The notes beneath the pieces were generated by a model. The model was not told the origin of the DNA and did no database searches. It saw only the letters and a program-made list of their open reading frames with translations. From Dicyema japonicum (Eukaryota; Dicyemida; Rhombozoa; Dicyemidae): a DNA stretch of 64,000 nt. A program made the translations under genes and the position numbers. Location of the stretch: positions 1,448,133 through 1,512,132 of the forward strand of contig RDEW01000006.1 of NCBI GenBank assembly GCA_011109175.1, given 5' to 3'. Positions 43,963 through 54,785 of this stretch are shown one piece after another. Position 1 is the first letter of the stretch. Each line of letters opens with the position of its first letter.

Positions 43963-44280
43963 CCGGGTGGCTTAGTGGTTAGGTGTCGGGCTTAAGTGGC
44001 TTAGGCTACGGGTTCGATCTCGCTGCTGTTCACCTGGTGGAAGGTTCCACGCATCTACGATGCAGAAAGGGTTTGACGAGTGACGCCGTCATCAGTGAAT
44101 ACTCACTGCGGAACTGGATTGTCTAGAAAGGACACTCACACAAGAAAAAGAAAAAAAAAGAAGTGAAGATCATTCCTTGTTCTACGATTAGTTAAATTAA
44201 CTGTTCTTTACTTAAATAAAGTGTGTGTCCTGCCTATGCGGAGCTATTAATACTATGGCTCTCGTGAAAGGCTTATTATT
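43963..44280 (+). mobile_element. tRNA-derived SINE with intact pol III promoter and perfect target duplication
   Basis: The head has an A box TGGCTTAGTGG (43969-43979) and a B box GGTTCGATCTC (44011-44021). The body includes GGTTCCACGCATCTACGATG and GACGAGTGACGCCGTCATCA. The tail has TTCTTTACTTAAATAAAGTG and ends AAAGGCTTATTATT. The 22 bp just before the head (43941-43962) recur exactly just after the tail (44281-44302), a perfect target-site duplication. Related copies are at 12990, 18000, 32755, 56530 and 63760. Confidence 0.85.
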
Positions 44281-44302
44281 ATTATTCACTAGCAATATTT
44301 AG

Positions 44303-44935
44303 TTTCAGGTGATAGAGTCTTATTTTGATCTCGTCGGGATCAGAGTCACCAGTAAATTTATGTTGACTTAAACACATTCTTGAGTTAGACGACTGAATAA
44401 ATAAGTTCCCTTGACATTTGTTTTGTCGTTCAGAAGTTATTCCTATTCAATGTCATTCATTTAAAAAATCATACCAGGAATCATATTTACTTGATGAATT
44501 CTTGCTAGTATGTTTTTTCTGACTCCAGAACTATCCTAATTTGATCACTACTCGTCGCAAATTTTGCGTGGCGACATGACTTTGGATTTTTGGGGAAATT
44601 TTTCTGGAAATATTTCGCGGGTGTACATCATCCCTTCAGACTGCTCTTAGGAATAGTCACGTTTGACTCGAAGAATAGGTAATTAAGGATTGTTTATACA
44701 ATTATAAATATGCTGGTTGCTGTTGCTTCAGAATGTCTGGACTTGAGTGTCGAAATAATAAAGATATCCGAAATTGAACCTCCATTGAGTTGGTGTGTAT
44801 TATTCTAACGTGGATGATTGAGAATACAGTTATCCAAGGTTTTGAGAACGCTTATTGCATTTCAAGGAACTTAGGTTACAATCTAACACTTTAAGCTCTC
44901 CTATGTTCCCAAGAATGAAAAAAACATTATTTTGG
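44303..44935. other. No gene identified
   Basis: No coding motif. A stretch around 44690-44780 (TTATACAATTATAAATATGC...TGTCGAAATAATAAAGA) has the look of a retrovirus-like LTR promoter and poly(A) signal, but no partner LTR was found. Confidence 0.25.
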
Positions 44936-44939
44936 AGGA

Positions 44940-45810
44940 CTTCATAATTGGAAATAAATAATTAACTTCATAATTGGATATCTACGTCCTTTTATGGAAA
45001 AAATTTATAACCAAATTTGCGCAGAGGGAAACTAATGTTGTTACTTGGTACGTTGCTGGACGAGGACATTCCAAGGATGATCCGGGTCCTACTTGCGGAC
45101 ACTGAAATACAAGTCTGGGTCGTTTCAGAGCGATCCTGTAAATTTGAGACACATATTGGCACTCCTCAAGGAGATTCTGTATCACGATTAGTATTTGTTA
45201 TCAATCTGGAAAGTGCCCTTCAGGACCTACGAGCCAAAACTGACCGACTTCAATCACAGGACTAATTTACGCGGATGACGTAGACTTTGTTTAGGAGGAC
45301 ATAAAAGAGATCAGGACTGTTCTAAATCATGCTCCCGGGAAAATGAACGACAAAGACAGAGGTCACAACTGTTAAAAATATAAATGTGCGTTTATACATT
45401 AATTACGCCAATTTTGCTATATAACTCAGTTTGAATCAAACTTGCATGATGCTTTTCACATAAAACAACTAAAAATTGGACATACGCTTTCCGAAGGTGA
45501 TCAGCAACCAGAATCTATAAACTATCTGTAAATTTGAAAGACTGGGGACCACTATAAGGAACACTTGATGGGGATTATTGGACCTGCTGCTCCAGCAAAT
45601 GACATCATGGAATCGTAATTCCTAAGCACAGGCCCATATCGGGGCAGACCACGAACAACCCTTTCACTGACCATAAATAATGACCTAAAAATGTCAAAAT
45701 GCGACTAGAAAATGACTTAGACGACCTCCGAAAATCATAATCTAAAGAGGAAAGTGGAGGCGTCTGATTGCAAAGAATATTCGGTGTGCGACACAAGTGA
45801 CGTCAATAGG
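44940..45810 (+). pseudogene. RTE-like LINE, RT palm and C-terminus
   Basis: 45017-45265 reads DEDIPRMIRVLLADTEIQVW, FETHIGTPQGDSVSRLVFVI, NLESALQDLRAK: the IGTPQGDSxSPxLFxIxLExAL palm motif. Just after it, in another frame, comes YADDVDFV. Further on, GRPRTTLSLTINNDLKMS is the C-terminal GRPRTTL motif of the family. An RLE-family copy follows directly at 45831. Confidence 0.68.
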
Positions 45811-45830
45811 TTAACTTTCTTGTTGTAAAT

Positions 45831-46330
45831 TTGAGACGAGCATTCCCGATCGACAATGCTAGCCAAGAAAGCTTGGACTCTATTGCAAGTACAAGGACGC
45901 TGGAAAGTGCAAAGACAAGAGCTAATCAACACCGACTGGCATGTTTCATGTCGGCTGTAAATCGTAAAAGTGGGGCTTGGCTTGAAATACCATGCTCATC
46001 TCTCAGAATACTCTTTTACGAGAATTGCCTGAGGATCGGAGTGTCACTGGGCTCGGATTGGATGTAACCAGCAACACAGATGCCTTTGTGAGGGAACGTC
46101 GACACCAAGGCTTACATCCTCTGTTTTGGCGACAGAGCGCAGAACGTGTCCAGCAGCTCATAATGACGTTGTTCTATTGGCCCTCAGAGCCACGTGGATT
46201 CTGGCTCAACTGGAACCCTTAGGCTTGGACAAAGGCAATGGGAAGAAGCCAGATGGATGTTTTGCTTAGATGAGATGCGAACACCGTGAAGGACTTTTGT
46301 TTAGAGAGAGGATCGAAATGCCGGTGATGC
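45831..46330 (+). pseudogene. RLE-family fragment (N-terminal half of the domain)
   Basis: Reads ARTLESAKTRANQHRLACFM-like sequence, SAVNRKSGAWLEIPCSSLRI, ENCLRIGVSLG, then in another frame LEPLGLDKGNGKKPDG. It corresponds to ANQHRLAFLVSAANHGSGAW ... DGKRPDG of the copy at 3855-4690. It ends soon after the PDG motif. Confidence 0.65.
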
Positions 46331-46334
46331 TTAC

Positions 46335-47000
46335 ACAATCCTGGTTAAAGGACTTTAGTTGTTTTAAAAATATTATGCATTAAAAATTATTTGTTAAGTT
46401 CAATAATAAAATTATCAATATTTGTAATAAAACTTCAAATTAATAATTGCCGTTTAAATCCCCTCGAAAATATTGATTTCTGAATTTTTTTTTAATTGAT
46501 GTTAATTTTGTTACTTTTAATGATAAATTAACATGACGATATAATATAATTTTAGCTTCCCAGAGAGATCATAGGAATCAAAGTTGATACCTCCAAATTA
46601 TAAATAAAATTGATTATAAATTCTGCATATAATAGACGGAAAATCAATTTTAATTACTAAACATCAATGTTCCTAAGATTATAATTAAACTGAATAAATC
46701 CACAAAACTACTGAATATATCGAATTCTCTCACTGATTTTACTCAACTCTCCCCCACTATTCCAGATATCAATAATCTCAAATCTGCATGGATTTATTAC
46801 ACAACTCATTTTATGGGAAAGCTCTAGCCTTATAATTAGAGAATGGTATTGTACTAAAACTAGCAATTGATTTAAAGAGAAATAAGTCAAAAAGAAAGTT
46901 AGTCGCTGGAGGAGCTGCATGAGGATTCCACAAAAGAATCAGTCTTTACAATCATCTTTACACAGCTATCTTTATTTGTAGCACGTTTCTCTGATATTAA
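46335..47000. other. No gene identified
   Basis: AT-rich. A minus frame at 46708-46920 ends WNSGGELSKISERIRYIQ and could be an exon, but I could not connect it to the WIPI-like gene upstream. Confidence 0.25.
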
Positions 47001-47005
47001 ACTGT

Positions 47006-48259
47006 TTATTTCCAACACTGGGGACTTGTTATTGGCAATACTAAATTAGCCCCAGTAAGCAAGGAACTCTCTTTGTCTTCGTGGGAAATCGAAAACAAAT
47101 TGACTCCCACCCTAAATAAGCCGTGGTTACTTTAGGAAATTGCAGTCTATTTTGATGCATTGTTTATCATCTACATCGAATATGGAGACGTAAAATCCTC
47201 CAGAATACGAAGCCACAGCCATCCAGTTCAATCCGCTGTGTTTCCACGCGTAAACCCTTGTGTCATATCCTTGGGAAGGGATCTTTAGCCCCATCGTATT
47301 CCTCTGAGTGATAAGGGAGACGAATAAGGTAGATATGAGATCGCAGAAGTTATGTAGCTTCCAATCACCGACCTATCGAATCATCCACCAAAATACACGT
47401 TAGCTGACATTTCAAAAATGTGGACAGTGTCCGAATCCGATGAACAAACCAAATACTTATCATCTACAAAAAAGAACGAAGTAATTTTGGCATTTTTGTA
47501 TATTCCTCTCAAAAAGTGATGGACGATATCCCCACTATCCACATTCACCACATAAATGTAGATCCCCTAGAAGTGGTTACGCGCAGTGTACATCAATCGA
47601 GGTCACAGCAAACTCATCCCCGCCTGAGTTGAACTCAATCTGAGCTATCTCCTTGTCACATGGTTTGATCACGTTGATAGTTTCCTTGAATAAACTGGAA
47701 GAGTACCAATCTAGCCTCTCCCTTTTCTACGATAACCCTGCAGACCGTGACCGAGCCAATGTTGGGGAGAGAAGGATAAGCGAATTGAGTGGTAGAAGTT
47801 TTTGTAAAAATGGCCAGAGCACTTGAAGAGGTCTCCTCATTTGTGAGAACTTTAATGACTTCATAGTTCTCTGCATTGAGCACGTGGAGTGAGTTTGTTA
47901 GACGAATCAATATCAAATTCTTGTCTATCTTAAAATTCAATATGTGCTCGTTGAATTTCAATTTCTTTATTTGTCGTCTCTGAATAAAGTTGAAGACCAC
48001 AAAATAGCAAGGTAGCCGATACTCCACAAAAAAGATCATATGGTCATGGCATTCCGCACAATAGACCTCACGATAATCTAAACTTTATGTTAGTCAGTAC
48101 TTCCACGTGAGTCGTATATAAGTTCGAGGTAGGCCACTTCGTTGAGGGAGAAAATTCGAAAGCCATCGTTATGCCGACAGTTAATGTAGTACCTATTACT
48201 GGAGGACAGGATTGAATAGAGGAGCTGAAGTGAATACTATGAATTTTAATATTGGCCAT
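47006..48259 (-). CDS. WIPI/PROPPIN autophagy beta-propeller protein, 379 aa, five introns of 19-26 nt, one frameshift
   Basis: PROPPINs are seven-bladed propellers that bind PI3P on autophagic or endosomal membranes. ATG at 48259. Introns: 48078-48100, 47685-47706, 47567-47591, 47373-47398 and probably 47112-47130 (19 nt). Conserved blocks: GFRIFSLNEVAYLELIYDS, QIKKLKFNEHILNFKIDKNL, ENYEVIKVLTNEE, YPSLPNIGSVTV, IAQIEFNSGGDEFAVTSIDG, HHFLRGIYKNAKI, YLVCSSDSDTVHIFEMS, GLNWMAVASYSGGFYV. The lipid-binding FRRG motif reads FLRG. One base is missing near 48165 (before GFRIF); correcting it makes the length an exact number of codons. If the last 19-nt intron is not used, the protein stops at 47127 after 345 residues, which still covers the propeller. 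It resembles both WIPI1/2 and WDR45 families; the subfamily is not resolved. Confidence 0.85.
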
Positions 48260-48289
48260 TTGATCAAATTAAAATTTTATTTAAATTTT

Positions 48290-48960
48290 GGAGTTTGGTT
48301 TTAATATATAAAAATAAATAATAAGTTTATAATTAAAATTAATATTAATTAATTTAATCACAAAAATGTTTCTTTTTTAAAAGCCAATAAAGTCACTGTT
48401 TGGTTTTGTAAAAGGCACTCAGGAGAAACCAATCCCAGAATATGCGGGTATTAAGACATTAAGTAAAATAGTCTACTTTTATTAAAAGTAACAACCTAGG
48501 GGAATTTAATTAATTAGCTTAGACAAGGATTTATTTTAATATATTGTAAAATTGATTTTAATAGTTAATTTGAAATTCAATTTACCAAAAATACGATCGA
48601 TTCACGTTCTACCTTCCATTACTGTTTATACAACTGGAGGAATAAGTGGGAAAACGCCTCTTTTCTAAAGAATAATGGACGCCTAGCTACACTAATAAAC
48701 CACGACGCACGTGAGACTCGGTGCTTCTCCAGTTGATTTGTTGCGATCACGAGAGGTAACTCAAAGTCAATTATGTCAGTGGGACCACTTTTGATTGATT
48801 TTTGTGTTTTATTGTATAATCAGTAACAATAAAAATATTAAGTTCTAATTGTCTGATGATTATCGAGATTAATTGGAGGAGCCACTGGGTTTAAGGATGG
48901 CTTCTGAATGTGACCAGGTGCCTCAGGTTCTTGAAAAAAGACATCCTACTTATCACTCAA
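48290..48960. other. No gene called
   Basis: A plus-strand frame at 48382-48480 reads KPIKSLFGFVKGTQEKPIPE, YAGIKTLSKI after a pyrimidine-rich AG, divergent from the WIPI-like gene. It could be an exon, but no partner was found. Otherwise AT-rich. Confidence 0.25.
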
Positions 48961-48963
48961 GTT

Positions 48964-50560
48964 ATCTCAGTGGTTCTCAAACTTTTTAAAAAAAAGACAT
49001 CGCGGTCCTTCACTAAATTAGTTAATTAACATTTTAACAAAAACAAAAATTAGTGCAAAATTAAAGAATGATAATTAATGAGATGGATGCACTTGTTTGG
49101 CCATCATCAGTTTTTCTAAGTCGGGTTGTGTTTTGGACAATGCAACCCTCATGTCATTTGACACATCCAATCTATTGCGGAATTTTGTTTTGATGGTAAG
49201 TAGTGCTGAAAACGCTGTCTCACTCTCATATGTAGTTGCAAATGGAATAAGCACTTTAAGTGCCATCTTTGCCAATTCTGAATAGGAATCAGCCATTTGA
49301 ATCCAAAAATCGCTTTGAAACTTCGTTGAAAACGTGTTTTGCATATCCATCATTAAACAAATCGATGAATTGTTCCTGAATTATATGGTTTTCACAAGGA
49401 GGTCCTTAACTGAAATTGCAAATGGGTTGCTGAGAAAACGATAGTACTTATCAAATTCAGAAATATTAGGAAAATATCTAAAAATTAATAATATCGAAAA
49501 AATACCTAGAAATTTCTCTACTAATAAATAATATACGTTGTTTCATCGCATCAATGGTGTAGTTATGGAAACTTCATTTTCATCAATATATTTAGATGTG
49601 GAAATGCCGCAAAGTTGTAACTATTTAATTTCGAATTCCACCGTTCTAGTTTCATTTTGAAACCAGTAATTTTTTCATGGCAATGGAGGACTGTGGTGTC
49701 TCTTCCTTGCAGTTGTAAATTAACAAAATTCACAGATTCAAATATATCCAACAAAAATGCCAATAAAGTAAAAAAACGAGTATCAGAAAATTTTTCATGC
49801 AGTTTTGGTTTGACGTCTTTAAGAAATTCATGTATTCTTTTCGTAGTATCAATGCTCTCTTCAATACTTTTCCTTTTGAATGCCATCTCACATGTGAATG
49901 CAACAAAAGAGTTTCAAATTCAGAGTCATTTTCTTTGCATAACTAAGCAATTAGACGAGAACTAAGTGCTTTAATATAGTTTATCGTTTTATGATATTCA
50001 TGACATTTTTCAAATCGTCAGGCATGGTTTTCATCATCAATGCATGACGGTGGATCATGCAATGTATACAAATAGCATTTGGGGATTTTTCCTTGACTAA
50101 AGTTTAAAATCCGGAACGGCAACCAAACACGTCTGTGTACACACCAACTAAATTATTCCAATTGATGCGATGTACTTCAAAAAATCTGTCAAGTTTATCA
50201 AATATATCCCTGGCGGTTGTATTAGTGCTGAGAGTTTCACAAAACAAGAATTCATCTTCAAAGTGCTTGCATGTATATAACGAACATATACGCATAATTG
50301 AAATAAATTGGCGATATCAGTGCTTTCATCAATTTGGATAGCAAAAAATTGGAACATTAAATTTTTAATCATCGCGATTACAATGGACAAAATATTATCG
50401 GCGAAATCATTTATTCTTCTACTAACAGTATCATTGGAAAGTGAGATATGCTTCAGAATGTGAAGTGATCAAATCTGGAATTGATCAATCTTTGGGGTTT
50501 GAATTTGAAGAAATCAACATCCTTTTGTGTTGAACTAGGATGTTTAGATTCCATATGCCT
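48964..50560 (-). pseudogene. hAT transposon (ZBED5/SCAND3-like), transposase in several broken frames
   Basis: Reading down: FAIQIDESTDIANLFQLCVY, VRYIHASTLKMNSCFVKL, then (shifted) SLYTCKHFEDEFLFCETLST, FFEVHRINWNNLVGVYTDVF, FGCRSGF. It continues with MAFKRKSIEESIDTTKRIHE, FVNLQLQGRDTTVLHCHEKI and the C-terminal dimerisation part IPFATTYESETAFSALLTIK, TKFRNRLDVSNDMRVALSKT. The right-hand hAT terminus CAGTGGTTCTCAAACTTTTT is at 48969. Frames are interrupted at least four times, so it is not functional, but it is the best hAT copy here. Confidence 0.78.
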
Positions 50561-50679
50561 CTTTAACTTGCTTGGATTAAGTGAAGTAGACGCCAAAACC
50601 TCTAAACACACTGTGGTTTTAATTTACCTTCAGAAGTTATCAGAGTGAATCCATATTTGATATATGTTTTTTTATTTAT

Positions 50680-51940
50680 TTTATTTAACACCCAAGACCA
50701 CGGTAAAACCAAAACTAACTATCACGTGATCCCGATGCGCTCCGCCAAAATCCTCATTCTTTCCCAGTGCTCCTCCCTCGTACCCACACAAGCTCGTACA
50801 GGGCAGCTGACTGTATTTGCAGGGCCACCTTCCCGCATGCCGGAGTTTTGTTTAATGAGGGCCTCCAGAGTAGTCAGTCCGGTTCTGTGTCTTCCACAAG
50901 ACCACCGCTCCGTCATTCTGAAAGCCTTCTTTTGAACGTCCTCAATCTTCTTAGTGTTCGTCCATGATAATGAAGGTCCCCACGAAGCACACGCGTACGA
51001 GAAGCATGGTTCGATGTATTGCTTGTAAATGTTCATCAAACACTGGGTGGGTACCTGTCTTCCATATTCCAGATAAACATTTTAATACATTAATCTCTTC
51101 TCGCACTTCAGAACAATGATTGCCACGTGTGGTGACAAACATAGGTGTGTATCCAGTGTCTCGCCCAGGATCTTCTGACATTTGGTGAAGGGGATTTCAA
51201 TGTTGTCCAATTTTAACTTGGCAGTCATCTTCCCCAACCTTTTGTCCGAAGTAAACATAGACGTGACCGACTTTCTGGAATTTATCGTGAGTCGGTTCTT
51301 CATTACCCAGGCGTTGAGTCGGTCCAGGTTAATTTGTAATCTTTCTGTAGCATTTTGGATATCCCGATCACGCGAGGCCAAAACAATGTCGTCCGCGTAT
51401 GTGAGTAGAACATCGTTATTGGATTCCGGTGTCGGAGGTCGCCAGGTATAAATTGAATAAGGCGGGGATAAAGGAAATCCTTGGGGGACACCGTTTGGGA
51501 GAAGACGCAAAACTGATTTCAGTCTTCCGAGGTATACACGTCCCCTCACTTAAGAAATTTGTTATCCAAAGTTTAAGCTTCCCCGGGATCTCGGACTGGA
51601 AAATTTTCTTTGATAATATTTTTCTCGAAATAGAATCAAAGGCCTTGTTAATATCAATGGAACATAAGACTGCTTTCAAATGCCTTGGTTTGTTTGAAAA
51701 GCCATCTCTAATGAAGTTGGTTAATTTCTGTAGGTACGTTGATGTATAACAATCGCTCTTGAATCCGTGTTGAAAATCCTTTTCTGGTAAGAAAGCCTTG
51801 ATTCTCCCAAGCACAAGCCTTTCCAGGATTTTTGATATGGAACATAACAATGACACAGGTCTAAATGATGCTGGATCTTCTTAGGTTTTCCAGGTTTCAG
51901 TATAGGTCGGATGTTGGCTTGCTTCCATAACAACGGTATT
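50680..51940 (-). mobile_element. Jockey/CR1-like LINE, RT to 3' end
   Basis: Reading down from 51933: ANIRPILKPGKPKK, then MSLLCSISKILERLVLGRIK, FQHGFKSDCYTSTYLQKL, CSIDINKAFDSISRKILSKK, GVPQGFPLSP, NDVLLTYADDIVLASRD with intact YADD, KNRLTINSRKSVTSMFTSDK. The thumb and C-terminus are in 50722-51039 (YKQYIEPCFSYACASWGPSL, ACVGTREEHWERMRILAERI) with a stop at 50722, a short 3' UTR and a GGTGTTAAATAAAATAAATA tail. Three frame shifts; 5' truncated within the RT fingers, next to a young RLE-family copy. Confidence 0.8.
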
Positions 51941-51954
51941 ACAATTAATTTTTT

Positions 51955-52345
51955 TTAACAATTAAACAAATGTCAGTTGAGGAAGCCTGCTGCGTGGATT
52001 GCGAACGAGTTCCCTCGGAGTATGGCTATTCCAATCTTTTGTTTTAACCCTTCTCGTTGATCCCTTTTCTTTCTGGCAAGCAATCCTCCGAGTTCTCACA
52101 AGAACTCAGCCGTCATTGGACCAACGGCTCCCGATGATTCGGTCGCAACAGGAGTAAATCGGTAGAGATCCCCGAGGCAAGAATATTTCTTGATTTTTAG
52201 GTTCTCCGTAGTCGAAGCAGCTGCTCCAGGTGTCTGAACCGATTTAAAGACATTCGTGCTTGAGAACGTGTCTATACAAGTTGCGTCCCAGACCAAAGAT
52301 CTTTCAGACGTGAAAGGGAAAAGGGTCATCCCGTCAGGTCTCAAT
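51955..52345 (-). mobile_element. RLE-family element, 5'-truncated, young
   Basis: Reads RPDGMTLFPFTSERSLVWDA, TCIDTFSSTNVFKSVQTPG, RFTPVATESSGAVGPMTAEF, one stop (TGA) in place of Gln, then ELGGLLARKKRDQREGLK, and ends at AAGFLN with the same 3' flank as 29758. DNA identity with 29263-29758 is very high, but this copy begins at RPDG, further 3'. The different truncation points are the signature of target-primed reverse transcription. Confidence 0.78.
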
Positions 52346-52545
52346 TAATTAAATAGTTATACACCGACGTTAGAAAACCGACTCCAATATCTCCAAGGTT
52401 CTTCAATAACACTACTGGAGTGTTGTCGGGACAGGCAGAGTACATTGTTCTTGTAAAATGCAGCGCATTCTTCACGTCTTCATCCGAGAAGTAAACTGGG
52501 TTAGAATCCTTCTTCAGTTTTCTCCATGAAGAAAGAAGCACTTCC
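52341..52545 (-). pseudogene. LINE RT-linker fragment
   Basis: Reads YFSDEDVKNALHFTRTMYSA, CPDNTPVVLLKNLGD, the conserved 'S.PDxIPxxLLKxLG' entry to a LINE RT. It begins immediately where the RLE copy ends, which suggests the RLE copy inserted next to it or a composite. Confidence 0.6.
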
Positions 52546-52724
52546 GACTTGCTTATTCATTGAATTATTTGAACAGGATATTCCTACAAGGATTAAATTG
52601 AGCACGTACTTTTTTAAATTTAACTCAAAATAATTTTAAAAATATAATATAAAAGTAGACTAATATAAATCACTAAAGATTGTTCCCCGGAAAACCATAA
52701 GTGATTTATGTTATATTTGACAAA

Positions 52725-52965
52725 GAAGTTAACAGTAAAAAACTAATTAAGTGTATTGAGTTTCCATTGTTGCAGAAACAAACTCCTTCAACGTCACACA
52801 AGTTTACTCAAAACAAGCATAAAGGTAAAAGACATTCATTCTTTGCAGAAGTGAAATCTCCTCAAGTTATGTGAGAGCAAGTGATTTTTTCGTGCCAGTC
52901 TGTCACTGGGCGCTACATGAACCAGGTGGATCACATGACACCGCTTTAGTAAAAAGGGGAAGAGG
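52725..52965 (-). repeat. Repeat family B copy
   Basis: Reversed, it shares TGATCCACCTGGTTCATGTA, AAAAAATCACTTGCTC and AATACACTTAATTAGTTTTT with 23510-23790, more diverged. Confidence 0.55.
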
Positions 52966-53029
52966 AAGAACAGACAAAACAAACAGAAATCTTCAACTTC
53001 AATAGAAATCTTCAGACTTGGAATAATTC

Positions 53030-53330
53030 TAATCTAGTCCTATACTCTCAAAGAATTCCCTGGGACAGACCCCCATGGAGTAGACCTCCTCTGCTATTCG
53101 AACATACATCTTCAAGTCATCGGTAAAAAGATGATTTGTACTGAAACAAACACCCTCACAATGAACTCGTATTTTCTCATACGAGTCATTGAGGCAGCGA
53201 CTCACAGGGCTGACATGCAGGTTATCGGTCGAGAATCTGTAATACAGGACACATAGACTCGTGCAATGAAGTGTATCTTTTGATAAAGAAATTCATTCCC
53301 AGTTGGTTGGAGGATTCCATTCTGCTCTTT
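53030..53330 (-). pseudogene. R4-like RT fragment
   Basis: CCTGGGACAGACCCCCATGG and ATGATTTGTACTGAAACAAA match 1385-1480 of the R4-like copy at 940-2096; reversed, they code the segment after the QGD motif (DLKMYVRI, LHGGLSQGIL). It breaks off where an unassigned sequence begins. Confidence 0.62.
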
Positions 53331-53334
53331 GCAT

Positions 53335-53830
53335 TTTTTCAATTCTTAAGAGGCATCATAGGATCCACCAGACCAAGGTAACGTCCAGTGCCTGGCCGAC
53401 ATTTCTCCAGGAGCTGGATGGACCCCACGTTGTATGTGTTCTTATCCAAGGCTACTCCTAGGTTTTTTAATTACTCTTGATAGCCAGCCAACAGCGCATT
53501 TGTCACTGATAAAGTTAAGCCATTTTTTCACTTTCTTTGAGATCGATACTCGGCTTGTCCGAGGCGAAAATGAAGGTGGTGGATATTTCTAAAATAGTAG
53601 ACATCGAGTTGTTTTGACCCAAAAAGTAGTCAATCCGATAATTTACATGATTCCATAGATTAAAGTAAAGTAGCCACGTGTCATATGCAATGATTCATTA
53701 TTGGAAGTTAAGGAAGACAAGGATGCGGGAAAAACAAACATCGTCTTAAAGTAATCCACGATGTTTTGTATGAGTCATTAACAATGTGAAAATCCTAAAG
53801 CGACTCTCAACGGCTACCTTATTATTATTA
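53335..53830. other. Unassigned, possibly decayed coding DNA
   Basis: The minus strand contains FLGQNNSMSTILEISTTFIF, ASDKPSIDLKE and later NVGSIQLLEKCRPGTGRYLG in different frames. I do not recognise these; they may be TE or a dead gene. Confidence 0.22.
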
Positions 53831-53849
53831 ATAAGCACACCGCAAAACA

Positions 53850-54300
53850 ACGTTAGTGAAGTTATCTCGCTTGTGCCACCCTCTCCTGGATGCGTTTTGT
53901 TAATCGCTTCCAGTTACTTTTGTTCCTCGATAGGTCCGTCAGATTTTCAAGGTCATCTGCCGATGCTAACTCTTTTCCAATCGAGGTTAGGTCTCGATGT
54001 AGAATGGTTGGGAACGTAATCTGTGGTCTTCCCCTGAAGGTCGATCCCGGATAGGAGCGAAGAAATGTTCCATAGCGAGATTGGCGGGAGTGTTCCTGTT
54101 CATTCATAAGATGTGACCGAATAAGCCCCAACTGTTACTTCTTATTTCTCCGTCCAATGGGTGGATATTTAATGGGAGTAAGGTATATGTTTGAGGTGTG
54201 CTTTGGCCAGAAAATTCTTAGAATGTATCTGAGCTGTATTCTATGAAAGGAGTTCAGACTTTTCATTTCAAGCGAGGTGAGTGCTAGGTAGAAGAGTTGT
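53850..54300 (-). pseudogene. RTE-like ORF2 C-terminus, open for 89 codons
   Basis: 53862-54131 reads MNEQEHSRQSRYGTFLRSYP, GSTFRGRPQITFPTILHRDL, TSIGKELASADDLENLTDLS, RNKSNWKRLTKRIQERVAQA and a stop: HxLRMxEx, GRPxTTxPTxLHRDL and WKxLTKRIxERVAQA are the conserved end of this family. 54131-54300 continues upstream in other frames. Confidence 0.7.
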
Positions 54301-54444
54301 ACAGTAAAACCAGTTTTACGAACATATTGTATAATTTGATTTTTAAAGAGGCAGGAAATTGTTTACCTCGTAACCATACATTGTTAAGTTTTTAGAGCGA
54401 AAAATGCTAGTGATTTTCTTCGTAGTATGTCTTTTGTATCTCCT

Positions 54445-54500
54445 ATGAGCAGTGGTTCCCATAGTGTGCCTGGAGGCACCCTAGGGTGCATCAAAAAAAT
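54445..54500 (+). repeat. hAT-type terminal sequence
   Basis: GAGCAGTGGTTCCCATAGTG followed by GCCTGGAGGCACCCTAGGGT is a hAT-like terminus without a visible partner. Confidence 0.4.
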
Positions 54501-54544
54501 TATGATATTTAAAAAAATTAATTTAAATTAAATATTTGTTATAA

Positions 54545-54785
54545 TATTCCACGCCTACTTCGTTTGCAGACTGTGGAGGTGGAGAAAAAAAGGAAGTATG
54601 ACTTTCTTGCAAACGAGATGGGGGCAGATGCTTGGTTGCAAGGTCCTCGTTATTCCTATAGTAATGACGTGGGAAGGAATCGCAACAAAGTACCACAAGG
54701 GTTATTCGCGGATTATTTTTTTCTTGTTGGCAAAATCCATAAGCAAGATATTCTTATATATTCTATTCTAGAAGTGGAATTATAG
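54545..54785 (+). pseudogene. R4-like RLE C-terminal fragment
   Basis: Reads LQTVEVEKKRKYDFLANEMG, ADAWLQGPRYSYSNDVGRNR, NKVPQGLFADYF. It is the plus-strand counterpart of the 22800-22900 region (HTVEVEKKGSMTFLQTRWGR), downstream of the PD...EV catalytic motif. The nucleotide similarity is close, so the two copies are of similar age. Confidence 0.62.

Noticed and set aside
44690-44780. LTR-like promoter and poly(A) sequence
   Set aside because: No matching second LTR, primer-binding site or polyprotein next to it.
48366-48480. Divergent gene opposite the WIPI-like start
   Set aside because: The exon-like KPIKSLFGFVKGTQEKPIPE has no ATG and no second exon that I can support.
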